A DNA stretch of 64,000 nucleotides from Cellulosimicrobium sp. Marseille-Q4280. GTDB taxonomy: Bacteria > Actinomycetota > Actinomycetes > Actinomycetales > Cellulomonadaceae. Shown here piece after piece: positions 54,401 to 64,000 of this stretch. Location: contig NZ_CALPBY010000007.1 in NCBI RefSeq assembly GCF_943181405.1, positions 186,001 to 250,000 of the forward strand, in the 5' to 3' direction. The notes beneath the pieces were generated by a model. That model was not told where the DNA came from. It ran no database searches and was given only the letters and a program-made list of their open reading frames with translations. Position 1 is the stretch's first letter, and each line of letters begins with the position of its first letter. The position numbers were made by a program, and so were the translations under genes.

Positions 54401-54705
54401 TCGGCATGCCGTCGGGGGCGCAGTCCCGGGGTCGGGCCCTCGAGCTGGTCGCCGTGACAGGGACCTCCGTGGTCCTGGGCGTGCTGGCCGGGTGGCTCGT
54501 CGCGACCCTCACCGTCCCGCCGCTCGCGCGTGCCACGCTCGGCGACGCGGCGGACGTCCTGCCCGTCCCGCTCGAGGCGTCCCTCGCACCCACGGCCCTG
54601 CTCGTCGGCGTGCTGGTCGCCGGGCTCGCCGGGGTCGCCGCCGTCGTGGCGGGGCGTGTGCGCGCCCAGGCGCTCGACGCCGAGTACCGGGAGGAGATCC
54701 GATGA
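51475..54705 (+). CDS. large FtsX-like ABC permease, first of pair
   Basis: A 1076-residue membrane protein of the FtsX/MacB permease type. One N-terminal segment (about 13-35) precedes a large extracytoplasmic domain (about 40-290). Then come a block of segments (LVPVLLLLVVSVVALVQVA, AAVVVGLGALLGGGAAQLVL and others, about 295-580), a second extracytoplasmic region (about 600-930), and a last group of segments (about 940-1060). MVLRALGMPSGAQSRGRALEL is the FtsX-type coupling loop, in parts. Such permeases do not import but move lipids, lipoproteins or peptides out of the membrane using ATPases. The GTG at 51475 has GAGGAGG ten bases upstream. It overlaps the second permease by four bases. Confidence 0.85.
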   Translation: MRARALARRRSRAQTGLLTTILLLAAIIVATVGTTIGYVQSSATAGARDALDSATPSARAVQVQTRVAADAQAQDARVREVVARDLPEVPVEVERTVRTEPLPVAVQTPDGGVSAAEESLRTVLEVDPALPEAAELDGAWPSAPDETAVQADAAAALGVVAGDVVVVDRSETDPGAEPGTELTVVGTWRPTDTGDSRWFDDPLSVGGVDGSVLGPLVVTPEALDTVDTTPFVRWTVVPDATRVDPADLAEIATGAAALRGSLRDDDAVAVRGLTVAGELGATAAEARGALRAASAVTLVPVLLLLVVSVVALVQVARLLAQTRAGETGLLVARGASTRQLTVVAGVEAAVVVGLGALLGGGAAQLVLTASDAGARATGAPWVVAGVGAVVGTALVTGVAWWHARAVARLRQVDRSGRVRVAAAAGTLVLALVVAGLCLWQLLRYGSPLVVTGTSTQVDLLAVLAPAAVLVALAIVATGVLGPVGSLAERLAARGSGLTVPLAVRQLARRLVVVAVPVVLVVLAAGAGTLAGAYAGTTGALRTSVAELRTGADVRVVTDGAVTVAGTSNPPLVADYAALDGASGASSVLDVPGVLGEDPLALLALDADAADDVVASVDPAELTAGLRGDTADLGVPLPDGTERLALDVTASVAPTVEITPDQPYYWYDVHQARGLRAVAWVVDGSGALNQVPLGELSVTYAPDVAADVTSTPTTHTLTGELPGPGTWRLAAVDLVLGTPGMPGQASVTLDAARALAPAGEEHVALEGGWEPVTALVRDGLAEIEPAEPAGFSAALTTNGLPLTLRLLPGGDEAPPSVPVTVPAPLAGRYELAPGDESVVTVSGIDVPVRVAQVVDVIPGAVERTAVVADQATLLQHLLRVMQAVPRADEVWLGASGDAAARDDLAAAALALARDEGGADATVAVAGAEVGPDVSAPVRVAFWLAAVGAVVLALAGVLAVALALLRSRRAEVMVLRALGMPSGAQSRGRALELVAVTGTSVVLGVLAGWLVATLTVPPLARATLGDAADVLPVPLEASLAPTALLVGVLVAGLAGVAAVVAGRVRAQALDAEYREEIR

Positions 54706-57518
54706 GGCTCGCGCGCCTGACGTGGCGCCAGTTCGCCGCCCACCGCGCCGTCTCGGTCGCCCTCGCCGTCGTGGTCCTGCTCGTCGCGTTCGTCGTCACG
54801 GCGTGGCCGCGCGCGGTCGCCGCGACGAACACCGCGCAGGTCGAGCACGTCCTCTCGACGTCCACACCGTTGCAGCGCGACGTCATCACCGTGAGCCAGT
54901 CCCGACCGGACCTCGGCCCGGCCGAACCGAGGGGGAGCACGGGCCTCGACGCGGAGACGGAGGAGGTCTGGGGCGCGTTCGCGCAGGGGCTCACGACGTT
55001 GCGCGACGCGCAGCCCGAGCCGTTGCGCACCGCGCTGGGCGACCCGGCGTTCACGATCGAGGACGAGGCGCGCGACCTCCCGCAGATCGCCGGCAACGAC
55101 GTGCGCTTTCCCTCGGGGGCGCTCAAGATCGACCCGCGCCTGGCCGACCACGTCACCCTCGTCGCGGGGGAGTGGCCGGGCCCGGTCGAGGCGCCGGCCC
55201 CTGCTGGCCCGCAGGACGGGACAGCCGCCGTCGACGCCGAGGGGTCCGTGAGCGTCCTCGGACCCCAGGTGCTCGACGTCGTGGCCTCGGCCGAGGCGGC
55301 CGACGTGCTCGGGTGGTCGGTCGGTGACGTGCACGAGCTCGACGCGCTCACGTCCGTGCGGCTGACGGGGACCTTCGAGGCCGTCGACCCGACCGACGAC
55401 TACTGGCAGAACAACCCGTACTCCGCGGCCCCGCAGGTCGTGGACGACCTCAACATGGGCCGGTCCGCGAAGACCGCGCTGTACCTCGACGCGGCGACCG
55501 CCGACGAGGCGTTCCTCCTCGACCCGACGACGCGTGTCTGGTACCCCGTCACGGGCGCGGGGGTGGAGTCCGACGAGGTGGCCCCCCTCCTCGCACAGCT
55601 GCGCGGCTTCACCGCGACCCCGCACCCCGTGGTCGAGGGCGGGACCTTCGTGCTCACACCGTCGAGCGAGATGACGACCGTGCTGTCGTCGCTGCTCGCC
55701 CAGCAGCGTGCGTCGGCCGCGATCCTCGCCGTCGTCGTGGTGGGCCCGCTCGGTGTCACGCTCGCCGTCCTGCTCCTCGGCGCACGGCTCGTCGTGTCGC
55801 GACGTCGCACGTCGCTCGCGCTCCTGCGGGCGCGCGGTGCGTCGGGTGGCCAGCTGCGCGGGCTGATGGGCGCCGAAGGCCTCGCCCTCGGGCTGCCGGC
55901 GGCGGCGATCGGGGCCGCAGCGGCGGTCCTCGCGGTCCCGGCCGCCGACGGCGGCGGAGCCGTGGGTCCGAGCACGTTCGTGGCCGCCCTGCTGGCCGCG
56001 CTCGCCCCCGCGCTGCTCTTCGCGCTCACCACGTCTCCCGCCGGGCTGCGCGACACCCGGGCCGACCTCGGGACGACGCGCAGCCGGTGGCGCGGGCTCG
56101 TCGAGGTGCTCGTCGTGGCGGCAGCGGCCGTGTCCGTCGTGCTGCTCCTGCAGCGGGGCGTGACCGTCGGCGCGGCCGCCGACCCGTCCGGGTCGTCGGC
56201 CGGTGCGGCCGCCGGAGCGGTCCCGGCTGCGGCCCCGGGGATCGATCCGCTGCTCGCCGCCGCACCGCTCCTGCTCGCCCTGGCGACGTGCGTCCTCGTC
56301 CTGCGCGTCTACCCGCTGCCCGTCCGTGCGCTCGAGCGCGTGCTCCGCTCGCGGCGCGACCTCGTGCCGTTCCTCGGCGCGGCGCGGGCGGTGCGCGACC
56401 CCGCGGGCGGCGTGGTGCCCGCCCTCGCGCTCGTCGTCGGCGTGGCCGTCGCCCTCTTCTCCGGCGTGCTGTACTCCACGGTGCGGTCGGGCGTCGAGAC
56501 GCTCGCGTGGGACACGGTGGGCGCCGACGTGCGCGTCAGCGGGCCGATCATGGACGACGAGGTCGTCGACGAGCTGCGGGCGGTCGACGGGGTCGCCGCG
56601 GTCGCGACCGTCACCGACGCGGGCGAGCTGCCCCTGCGCGTCGGCGTCTCGGGGGAGCGCGTCACCGTGCTCGCCGTCGACGCGGACGAGCTCGCCGCCG
56701 TCCAGGCGGACGTCCCCGGTGCGTACGGGCTGCCCGAGGGCCTGGGCGCGTCGGGTGACCTCCTGCCCGTCGTGGTGTCGGACACCCTCTCGATCCGTGC
56801 CGGCGCGCGGGACGTGACACTCGTCGCGAGCACGCCGGCCGAGGTCGACGTCCTCGCCGCGAGCGGTCCGGTGCCCGGGCTCTCGGCGCCGCGCGCCTTC
56901 GTCGTCGTGGACCGCGACCGGGCCGCCGAGGCTCTCGACGTCACGTTCCGTCCGCGCGTCGCGCTGCTCGCGCTCGACGACGGGGCGGACGTCGCCGCGG
57001 TCCGCGCGGCCGTCGCCGACGTCCTGCCGCAGTCCGCGATCACCAGTCCGCACGAGATCTCCGCGGACGCGCTCGGCTCGCCCGCCGCGCAGGGGATGAA
57101 CCGCGCGTTCGTGGTCGCGATCGTCCTGTCCGGGCTGCTGTGCGCCGCCGCGGTCGTCATGACGCTCATGATCGGGGCACCCGCGCGCGACCGGCTCGTC
57201 GCCGTCCTGCGCACTCTCGGGCTCGAGCGGCGGGGGACCCGGGGGCTCGTCGCCTGGGAGATCGGCCCCTGGGCGCTCGCAGCGCTCGTCGTCGGCGCCC
57301 TGCTCGGGCTCGCCGTGCCGGCGCTCGTGCTCGCGGCGGTCGACCTGACGCCGTTCACGGGAGGCGACGCCCAGCCGTCGCTCGCCGTCGACCCGGCGCT
57401 GCTCGGGCTCGTCGCGGGCGGGTTCGTGGTCGTGGTCGTCGTGGCGGTCGCGGCGTCCACCGCCCTGAGCCGGCGGACCAACCTCGCAGCGGAGCTGCGC
57501 ATCGGTGAGGAGAGGTGA
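54702..57518 (+). CDS. large FtsX-like ABC permease, second of pair
   Basis: A 938-residue relative of the upstream permease with the same layout: an N-terminal segment (about 16-38), an extracytoplasmic domain (about 40-330), a group of segments (ILAVVVVGPLGVTLAVLLLG and following), a second outer domain (about 600-780) and a terminal group of segments. Coupling-loop-like stretches are SLALLRARGASGGQLRG and VLRTLGLERRGTRGLVAWE. The ATG overlaps the upstream stop (ATGA), and the stop is one base before the next ATG (TGACATG). Two unlike large permeases in one operon suggest a heterodimeric exporter. The substrate is unknown. Confidence 0.85.
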   Translation: MRLARLTWRQFAAHRAVSVALAVVVLLVAFVVTAWPRAVAATNTAQVEHVLSTSTPLQRDVITVSQSRPDLGPAEPRGSTGLDAETEEVWGAFAQGLTTLRDAQPEPLRTALGDPAFTIEDEARDLPQIAGNDVRFPSGALKIDPRLADHVTLVAGEWPGPVEAPAPAGPQDGTAAVDAEGSVSVLGPQVLDVVASAEAADVLGWSVGDVHELDALTSVRLTGTFEAVDPTDDYWQNNPYSAAPQVVDDLNMGRSAKTALYLDAATADEAFLLDPTTRVWYPVTGAGVESDEVAPLLAQLRGFTATPHPVVEGGTFVLTPSSEMTTVLSSLLAQQRASAAILAVVVVGPLGVTLAVLLLGARLVVSRRRTSLALLRARGASGGQLRGLMGAEGLALGLPAAAIGAAAAVLAVPAADGGGAVGPSTFVAALLAALAPALLFALTTSPAGLRDTRADLGTTRSRWRGLVEVLVVAAAAVSVVLLLQRGVTVGAAADPSGSSAGAAAGAVPAAAPGIDPLLAAAPLLLALATCVLVLRVYPLPVRALERVLRSRRDLVPFLGAARAVRDPAGGVVPALALVVGVAVALFSGVLYSTVRSGVETLAWDTVGADVRVSGPIMDDEVVDELRAVDGVAAVATVTDAGELPLRVGVSGERVTVLAVDADELAAVQADVPGAYGLPEGLGASGDLLPVVVSDTLSIRAGARDVTLVASTPAEVDVLAASGPVPGLSAPRAFVVVDRDRAAEALDVTFRPRVALLALDDGADVAAVRAAVADVLPQSAITSPHEISADALGSPAAQGMNRAFVVAIVLSGLLCAAAVVMTLMIGAPARDRLVAVLRTLGLERRGTRGLVAWEIGPWALAALVVGALLGLAVPALVLAAVDLTPFTGGDAQPSLAVDPALLGLVAGGFVVVVVVAVAASTALSRRTNLAAELRIGEER

Positions 57519-57519
57519 C

Positions 57520-58560
57520 ATGACGACCAGGACCGGACCCGAGGCCGCGGAGCTCGCGGCGAGGAGCGGCACGGGACCCGACGAGCGCTCGTCCGCCCGG
57601 GTGCCCGGGGCGGTGGCGGAGCCGGACATCCTGTGCCAGGACCTCGTGCGGATCTTCTCCGCCGACGGCGTCGAGGTGCAGGCGCTGCAGGGGCTGAACC
57701 TGCGGGTCGACCCGGGCGAGCTCGTCGCGATCGTCGGGGCGTCGGGGTCGGGCAAGTCGACGCTGCTGACGATCCTGTCGGGGCTCGACCGCCCGACGGG
57801 CGGCTCGGCCGTCGTCGCGGGCACCGACCTGCTGACCATGGGACGTCGCGAGCGCGTGCGCTACCAGCGGCACACGGTGGGGTTCGTCTGGCAGCAGACG
57901 AGCCGCAACCTCCTGCCGTACCTCAGCGCGGCCGAGAACGTGGCCGTCCCGCTGGCGCTCGCGGGCGACCTCGGCGCCCGGGAACGGCGTGCGCGGGTCG
58001 ACGCGCTGCTCGAGCTCCTCGAGGTGGGTCACGTGCGCGACCGACGGCCCGACCAGATGTCCGGCGGGGAGCAGCAGCGCACGGCGCTCGCCGTCGCCGT
58101 CGCGAACGCGCCACGCGTCCTGCTCGCGGACGAGCCGACCGGCGAGCTCGACGAGGCGACGTCCGTCGAGGTGCTCGAGGCGATGCGCGGGGTCAACGCC
58201 GAGCTGGGCGTCACGACGCTCATCGTCACGCACGACCCGACGGTGTCGGACCACGTGCTGCGCACCGTGCAGATCCGGGACGGACGCACGTCGACGGAGG
58301 TCCTGCGCCGTACGGAGGTCGACGAGCACGGGTCCGAGCGGCATGTCGCGGAGGAGTTCGCGGTGCTCGACCGCGTGGGCCGCCTCCAGCTCCCGCCGGA
58401 CTTCGTCGCGAGCCTCGACCTGCGCGACCGGGTGCGGCTCGCCCTCGAGACGGACCACGTGGGGGTGTGGCCGGACGGTCGCGGCCGTCCGGTGACCGAC
58501 GACGACGGAACGAGGGACGACCGCGGGGCGACGCCACCGCGCGAGGAGGGCGAGCGATGA
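57520..58560 (+). CDS. ABC ATPase, LolD/MacB type, first of pair
   Basis: A 346-residue ATPase with an N-terminal tail of about 40 residues and a C-terminal extension of about 90. Walker A is GASGSGKSTLL (about residue 75), the Q-loop is FVWQQTSRNLLPYLS, the signature is the variant MSGGEQQRT, Walker B is VLLADEPTGELD, and the switch is VTHDPTVSDHVL. The C-terminal part (about 255-346) continues beyond the ATPase core and ends in a charged, disordered tail. GAGGAGAGG precedes the ATG. It overlaps the next ATPase by four bases. It is predicted to energise the two FtsX-type permeases upstream. Confidence 0.92.
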   Translation: MTTRTGPEAAELAARSGTGPDERSSARVPGAVAEPDILCQDLVRIFSADGVEVQALQGLNLRVDPGELVAIVGASGSGKSTLLTILSGLDRPTGGSAVVAGTDLLTMGRRERVRYQRHTVGFVWQQTSRNLLPYLSAAENVAVPLALAGDLGARERRARVDALLELLEVGHVRDRRPDQMSGGEQQRTALAVAVANAPRVLLADEPTGELDEATSVEVLEAMRGVNAELGVTTLIVTHDPTVSDHVLRTVQIRDGRTSTEVLRRTEVDEHGSERHVAEEFAVLDRVGRLQLPPDFVASLDLRDRVRLALETDHVGVWPDGRGRPVTDDDGTRDDRGATPPREEGER

Positions 58561-59288
58561 GCGAGACGCAGGGTGCGACGCCGACCGGGTTCGCCGGGGA
58601 GCAGGGCGTCGTGCTGCGTGCCGAGGGCGTGGGCCGTGTGTTCGGGCACGGCACGACGGCGGTGCACGCCCTGACCGACGTCGGGCTCGTCGTGCACCCG
58701 GGGGAGCTGCTGGTCGTGCGCGGACCCTCGGGCTCCGGCAAGACGACGCTCCTCAACATCCTCGGCGGTCTCGACCGCCCGACGGCGGGGAGCGTGCACC
58801 TCGCGGGGGACCGCGAGCTGTCCACCATGCCCGAGCGGGACGTGCTCGAGGTCCGTCGCCGCGAGATCGGCTACGTGTTCCAGTCGTTCGGGCTCGTCCC
58901 GGTGCTCTCCGCGGCGGAGAACGTCGAGGTCCCGCTGCGGCTGCAGGGCGTGGATCCCCGCGAGCGCGGCGAGCGCGTCGCGCAGGCGCTCGCCCTGGTG
59001 GGGCTGGAGGGCCACGCGGCGCAGCGGCCGTACGAGCTGTCCGGCGGCCAGCAGCAGCGGGTCGGGATCGCCCGGGCGCTCGTCGCCGAGCCGCGGATCC
59101 TCGTGGCGGACGAGCCGACCGGGCAGCTCGACTCCGGGACCGCCGCGACGGTGATGGACCTGATCCGCGACGTCGTGCACGAGCGGGGCGTGGCCGCTGT
59201 CGTGTCGACGCACGACCCGATCCTCATGCAGCGCGCCGACCGTGTCGTCGAGCTCCACGACGGCCACGTGGTCGAGCGGACCGCCTGA
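58557..59288 (+). CDS. ABC ATPase, LolD/MacB type, second of pair
   Basis: A 243-residue ATPase of the standard LolD/MacB length. Walker A is GPSGSGKTT (about residue 56), the Q-loop is YVFQSFGLVPVLSAAENV, the signature is ELSGGQQQRVG, Walker B is ILVADEPTGQLD, and the switch is VVSTHDPILMQRADRV. It is the last gene of the four-gene unit. With the preceding ATPase it would form a heterodimer, matching the two unlike permeases. The other ATPase has a different signature and tail, so the two sites may not be equivalent. Confidence 0.93.
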   Translation: MSETQGATPTGFAGEQGVVLRAEGVGRVFGHGTTAVHALTDVGLVVHPGELLVVRGPSGSGKTTLLNILGGLDRPTAGSVHLAGDRELSTMPERDVLEVRRREIGYVFQSFGLVPVLSAAENVEVPLRLQGVDPRERGERVAQALALVGLEGHAAQRPYELSGGQQQRVGIARALVAEPRILVADEPTGQLDSGTAATVMDLIRDVVHERGVAAVVSTHDPILMQRADRVVELHDGHVVERTA

Positions 59289-59331
59289 CGTTCCGGTTGC
59301 CGGGCCGTCCCGGCACCGCAAGCCTGGTGGG

Positions 59332-61077
59332 ATGGCCTCCAGCGACGGACCGACGCCCGACCCTCCCACCGACGACCGTCCGGCCCGCGGACGCCCGGCG
59401 GCGGGAGGCGACGTCCGCTCGGGCCGTCCCTTCCCTCCGGTCTTCTACCCGGCGGCCGGGGTGATCCTGCTCTTCGTCCTCGCCGCGGTGCTCTTCACGG
59501 ACGCCGTCTCGGAGATCATGGAGACGCTCCAGCGCGACGTCATCGGGGTGTTCGGCTGGTACTACGTGCTCCTCGTCGCGGGCTTCGTCGTGTTCGCCCT
59601 GTGGATGGGCCTGAGCCGGTTCGGCGACATCGTGCTCGGCAAGGACGAGGACGAGCCGACGTTCCGGCTCCCCGTGTGGTTCGCGATGCTCTTCGCGACG
59701 GGCATGGGCATCGGGCTCGTGTACTGGGGCGTCGCCGAGCCGCTGACCCACTACGTGACGCCCAAGCCGGGCGTCGAGGGCAGCGACGCCATGCTCGCGC
59801 AGGCCGCGATGGGGCAGAGCTACCTGCACTGGGGGATCCACGCGTGGGCGATCTACGTCGTCGCAGGCCTCTCGCTGGCCTACGCGATCCACCGCAAGGG
59901 CCGCCCGGTGTCGATCCGCTGGGCGCTCGAGCCACTCCTCGGCGACCGCGTCAAGGGCTGGCTGGGCAACGTCATCGACGTGGTGGCGATCGTGGGGACG
60001 GTCTTCGGCGTCGCGACGTCGCTCGGGTTCGGCGTCCTGCAGATCTCGGCCGGTCTCGGCTACCTCGACGTGGTCCAGCCCAGCACGGCCCTGCAGATCG
60101 GGCTCATCGCGGCGATCACGGCGATCGCGACGCTCTCGGTCGTCTCAGGCCTGGGCAAGGGCATCAAGTGGCTGTCGAACGGGAACATGGTGCTCGCCGG
60201 CGCGCTGGCCGTCGTCGTCCTCGTGCTGGGGCCCACGCTCTTCCTCCTCCGGGAGTGGGTCCAGTCGCTCGGGTACTACCTGCAGAACATCGTGCGGCTG
60301 ACGTTCGACACGACGGCGTTCCAGGGCGCTGCAGGGCTCGAGTGGCAGTCGTCGTGGACGATTTTCTACTGGGGCTGGTGGATCTCCTGGGCACCGTTCG
60401 TCGGCGTCTTCATCGCGCGCATCTCGCGGGGCCGCTCGGTGCGCGAGTTCGTTCTCGGCACGCTGCTCGTCCCGACGATCGTGACGACGCTGTGGTTCTC
60501 GATCTTCGGCGGCTCCGCGCTCGAGCGCGAGCTCACGGAGCCGGGGAGCATGCTCGACGACGGCGCGGTGAACTCCGATACGGCGCTCTTCCAGCTCCTC
60601 GACGGGCTGCCGCTGTCGGCGGTCCTCTCGGTCGTCGCGATCGTGCTCATCGTCGTGTTCTTCGTGACGTCCTCCGACTCCGGCTCGCTCGTCGTGGACA
60701 TGCTCGCCTCGGGGGGCAACCCGAACCCGCCGACCTGGAGCCGGATCTTCTGGGCGGCGGTGTCCGGTCTCCTCGCGATCGCGCTCCTCCTGGCGGGAGG
60801 TCTGTCCGCGCTCCAGACCGCCGCGATCCTCATCGCCCTGCCGTTCTCCGTCGTGATGATCGGCATGGCGGTGTCCACGGTGCAGGCCCTGCGCGCCGAG
60901 CACGCCGCACTCCTGCGGGCGGAGCGCCGCGCCGCACGCGCCGCGCTCACCGAGCACGTGACGACGCGCGTCTCGGAGTCGATCTCGGAGCAGTGGGAGG
61001 AGCTCTACCCGGATCCGCCGGACCGCTGGACCCCGATGCGCCGGCGCCCCGCTCGGCGCACCGACGACGGCTCGTAG
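59332..61077 (+). CDS. BCCT family betaine/choline/carnitine transporter
   Basis: A 581-residue secondary transporter with about twelve segments, which takes up trimethylammonium compounds such as glycine betaine for osmoprotection, usually driven by sodium or protons. The family signature GMGIGLVYWGVAEPLTHY is present, as is the substrate-binding Trp-rich segment WTIFYWGWWISWAPFVGVF (in parts YWGWWISWAPF) followed by ARISRGRSVREFVLG. The N-terminus is proline-rich, and the C-terminal tail of about 60 residues is charged, as in osmosensing members. The ATG at 59332 is preferred over 59242, which lies inside the ATPase gene. The GGTGGG upstream is a weak ribosome site. Confidence 0.93.
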   Translation: MASSDGPTPDPPTDDRPARGRPAAGGDVRSGRPFPPVFYPAAGVILLFVLAAVLFTDAVSEIMETLQRDVIGVFGWYYVLLVAGFVVFALWMGLSRFGDIVLGKDEDEPTFRLPVWFAMLFATGMGIGLVYWGVAEPLTHYVTPKPGVEGSDAMLAQAAMGQSYLHWGIHAWAIYVVAGLSLAYAIHRKGRPVSIRWALEPLLGDRVKGWLGNVIDVVAIVGTVFGVATSLGFGVLQISAGLGYLDVVQPSTALQIGLIAAITAIATLSVVSGLGKGIKWLSNGNMVLAGALAVVVLVLGPTLFLLREWVQSLGYYLQNIVRLTFDTTAFQGAAGLEWQSSWTIFYWGWWISWAPFVGVFIARISRGRSVREFVLGTLLVPTIVTTLWFSIFGGSALERELTEPGSMLDDGAVNSDTALFQLLDGLPLSAVLSVVAIVLIVVFFVTSSDSGSLVVDMLASGGNPNPPTWSRIFWAAVSGLLAIALLLAGGLSALQTAAILIALPFSVVMIGMAVSTVQALRAEHAALLRAERRAARAALTEHVTTRVSESISEQWEELYPDPPDRWTPMRRRPARRTDDGS

Positions 61078-61165
61078 GTCGTCGGCGTGCCGGCGGGCGG
61101 TGGCCCGTCGTGCGGCGCCGATGACGTGTGGTGGGCGCCACGGCCGTGGACTGGGCATGTCCCTG

Positions 61166-61171
61166 TAGGAT
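61166..61171 (+). promoter_or_regulatory. possible -10 element for typA
   Basis: TAGGAT lies 143 bp before the typA start and resembles actinobacterial -10 elements (it is identical to that of ychF in this window). It implies a structured leader of about 135 bases. Confidence 0.4.
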
Positions 61172-61207
61172 GGACGTCGCCCGGTCGACGGCGTTTCCTG
61201 CCGTGCC

Positions 61208-61278
61208 GGACGAGCGACCCGCTCGTCCGCGCAGCGGTGTCGCGGGGGTGCCTGTCCACGACAGGCGTCCGCGCTGCG
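61208..61278 (+). ncRNA. structured 5' leader of typA
   Basis: A perfect hairpin GGACGAGC-GACCC-GCTCGTCC (61208-61228) is followed by a second structure in which CGCAGCG (61230-61236) pairs with CGCTGCG (61272-61278) around an inner hairpin GCCTGT-CCACG-ACAGGC (61250-61266). Together they fill most of the predicted leader. I do not recognise an Rfam class. Confidence 0.4.
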
Positions 61279-61313
61279 TCGTCCCGCCCCTCCTCCTGAG
61301 ATGAGTAACTGAC

Positions 61314-63224
<1,911 letters not shown>

Positions 63225-63232
63225 CCCCTCGC

Positions 63233-64000
63233 GTGGTCGACCCCGTCGCCCGTCCCGCCGTCGTGCCCGCCGGCACCGTCCCGGTCGTGCCCGACGGCGG
63301 GCTGCTCGCCGTCCACGCGCACCCGGACGACGAGACGCTCGCGACCGGCGCGCTCCTCGCCACCTGGGCGGCGGCGGGGGAGCGCGTCACCGTCGTGACG
63401 TGCACGCGCGGTGAGCGCGGCGAGGTCATCGACACCGCGGCGCACCCGACGGGCGTGGGGCACCTCGAGGGTGACGGGCCGGCGCTCGCGGCCCACCGCG
63501 AGGGCGAGCTCACCCGTGCGCTCGCCGCGCTGGGAGTCACCGACCACGCCTTCCTGGACACGGTGGCTCCGCTCGCGCCGGGTCCGGGCGCCGGCAGCGA
63601 GGTGCCGGACGGCGCCCCCGCGGCCCGGTACACCGACTCCGGCATGGCCTGGGCGGCCCCGGGCATCGCGCGCGCGACGGCGGAGGCCGAGCTCCCCGAG
63701 GGAGCGTTCGTCGGCGTCCCGCTCGACGAGGCGGCGTCACGCCTCGCCGCCGTGGTGCGGGCGCGGCGACCGGCCGTCGTCGTGACGTACGAGGCGGGCG
63801 GGGGCTACGGGCACCCGGACCACGTGCGCGCGCACGAGGTCACGGTCCGCGCGCTCGAGCTCCTCGCCGCCGCGGGCGAGGAGACGCCCGAGCTCTGGAC
63901 CGCCGTCGTGCCCGCCGCGCTGCTGCGGTCCGCGCGGCGTGCGCTCGACGCGCGGCACGAGGTCCGGACGCTGCTCGACCGCGTCGACGGGCTCACCCTG
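63233..64000 (+). CDS. mshB: PIG-L/MshB-like deacetylase, cut by window edge
   Basis: The first 256 residues of a zinc-dependent LmbE/PIG-L deacetylase, probably MshB, which deacetylates GlcNAc-inositol in mycothiol synthesis. The zinc motif is HAHPDDE (His30, Asp33), and the second His is in GGGYGHPDHVRAHEV. TCTRGERGEV and DSGMAW are further MshB blocks. The GTG at 63233 starts eight bases after the typA stop; other starts are possible because the first 20 residues are low-complexity. The frame is open to the window end, and the usual length of about 300 residues fits. A related mycothiol-conjugate amidase (Mca) is the main alternative. Confidence 0.82.
   Translation, partial: MVDPVARPAVVPAGTVPVVPDGGLLAVHAHPDDETLATGALLATWAAAGERVTVVTCTRGERGEVIDTAAHPTGVGHLEGDGPALAAHREGELTRALAALGVTDHAFLDTVAPLAPGPGAGSEVPDGAPAARYTDSGMAWAAPGIARATAEAELPEGAFVGVPLDEAASRLAAVVRARRPAVVVTYEAGGGYGHPDHVRAHEVTVRALELLAAAGEETPELWTAVVPAALLRSARRALDARHEVRTLLDRVDGLTL

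Noticed and set aside
53568-57839. 1423-residue minus-strand open frame
   Set aside because: It is antisense to the FtsX-type permeases, has biased Arg/His/Asp/Gly composition and lacks any motif.

Overview
This 64 kb window is chromosomal DNA of a very high-GC actinobacterium. The gene content (RamB-type regulator of the glyoxylate shunt, an MshB-like mycothiol enzyme, a LpqY/SugABC-type sugar importer, many GTG starts and leaderless promoters) points to Actinomycetota. A Micrococcales member of the Cellulosimicrobium/Cellulomonas type is my best guess, but that genus-level guess is inference. Coding density is high, and no rRNA, tRNA, CRISPR array, prophage or insertion sequence was recognised. 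Most of the window looks like ordinary core and accessory metabolism. The only clearly decayed stretch is at the left edge.

Left part (1-12.9 kb): the C-terminal part of a Fic-domain protein, a frameshifted HepT-like toxin remnant, a translationally coupled pair of paralogous membrane-anchored secreted proteins, an APH-type kinase, a SulP anion transporter divergent from a FUSC protein, and the glyoxylate shunt (aceA, aceB, both minus) with a divergent ramB. An array of five GGTAGTAC repeats, in two orientations and regularly spaced, lies between aceA and aceB. A DUF3060-like lipoprotein follows ramB.

Middle part (12.9-30.8 kb): a minus-strand ketone-body/acetoacetate operon (scoA, scoB, thiolase) followed by a membrane alpha/beta-hydrolase; nhaA; an amidase-DUF1697 pair; a DHA2 drug exporter; a PIN-PhoH fusion with a long structured leader and a Crp-like site; a FUSC protein divergent from a MarR regulator with a perfect palindrome between them; a second DHA2 exporter; fumC; and a beta-carbonic anhydrase.

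Right part (30.8-64 kb): a LpqY/SugABC-like sugar ABC operon, xseA-xseB-fructokinase, ispH, rmuC, a two-gene ABC exporter, ychF, an oligopeptide ABC operon (binding protein, two permeases, double ATPase), a four-gene operon of two very large FtsX-type permeases with two MacB/LolD-type ATPases, a BCCT transporter, typA, and the 5' part of an mshB-like deacetylase.

The most unusual signals are: (i) four operon gaps (scoB-thiolase, sugar permease-ATPase, xseA-xseB, oppB-oppC) that are each bridged exactly by a 16-45 codon open frame whose start overlaps the upstream stop and whose stop overlaps the downstream start, suggesting stop-start relay coupling; (ii) the aceA-aceB repeat array; (iii) the structured phoH2 leader; and (iv) the large FtsX/ATPase cluster of unknown substrate.
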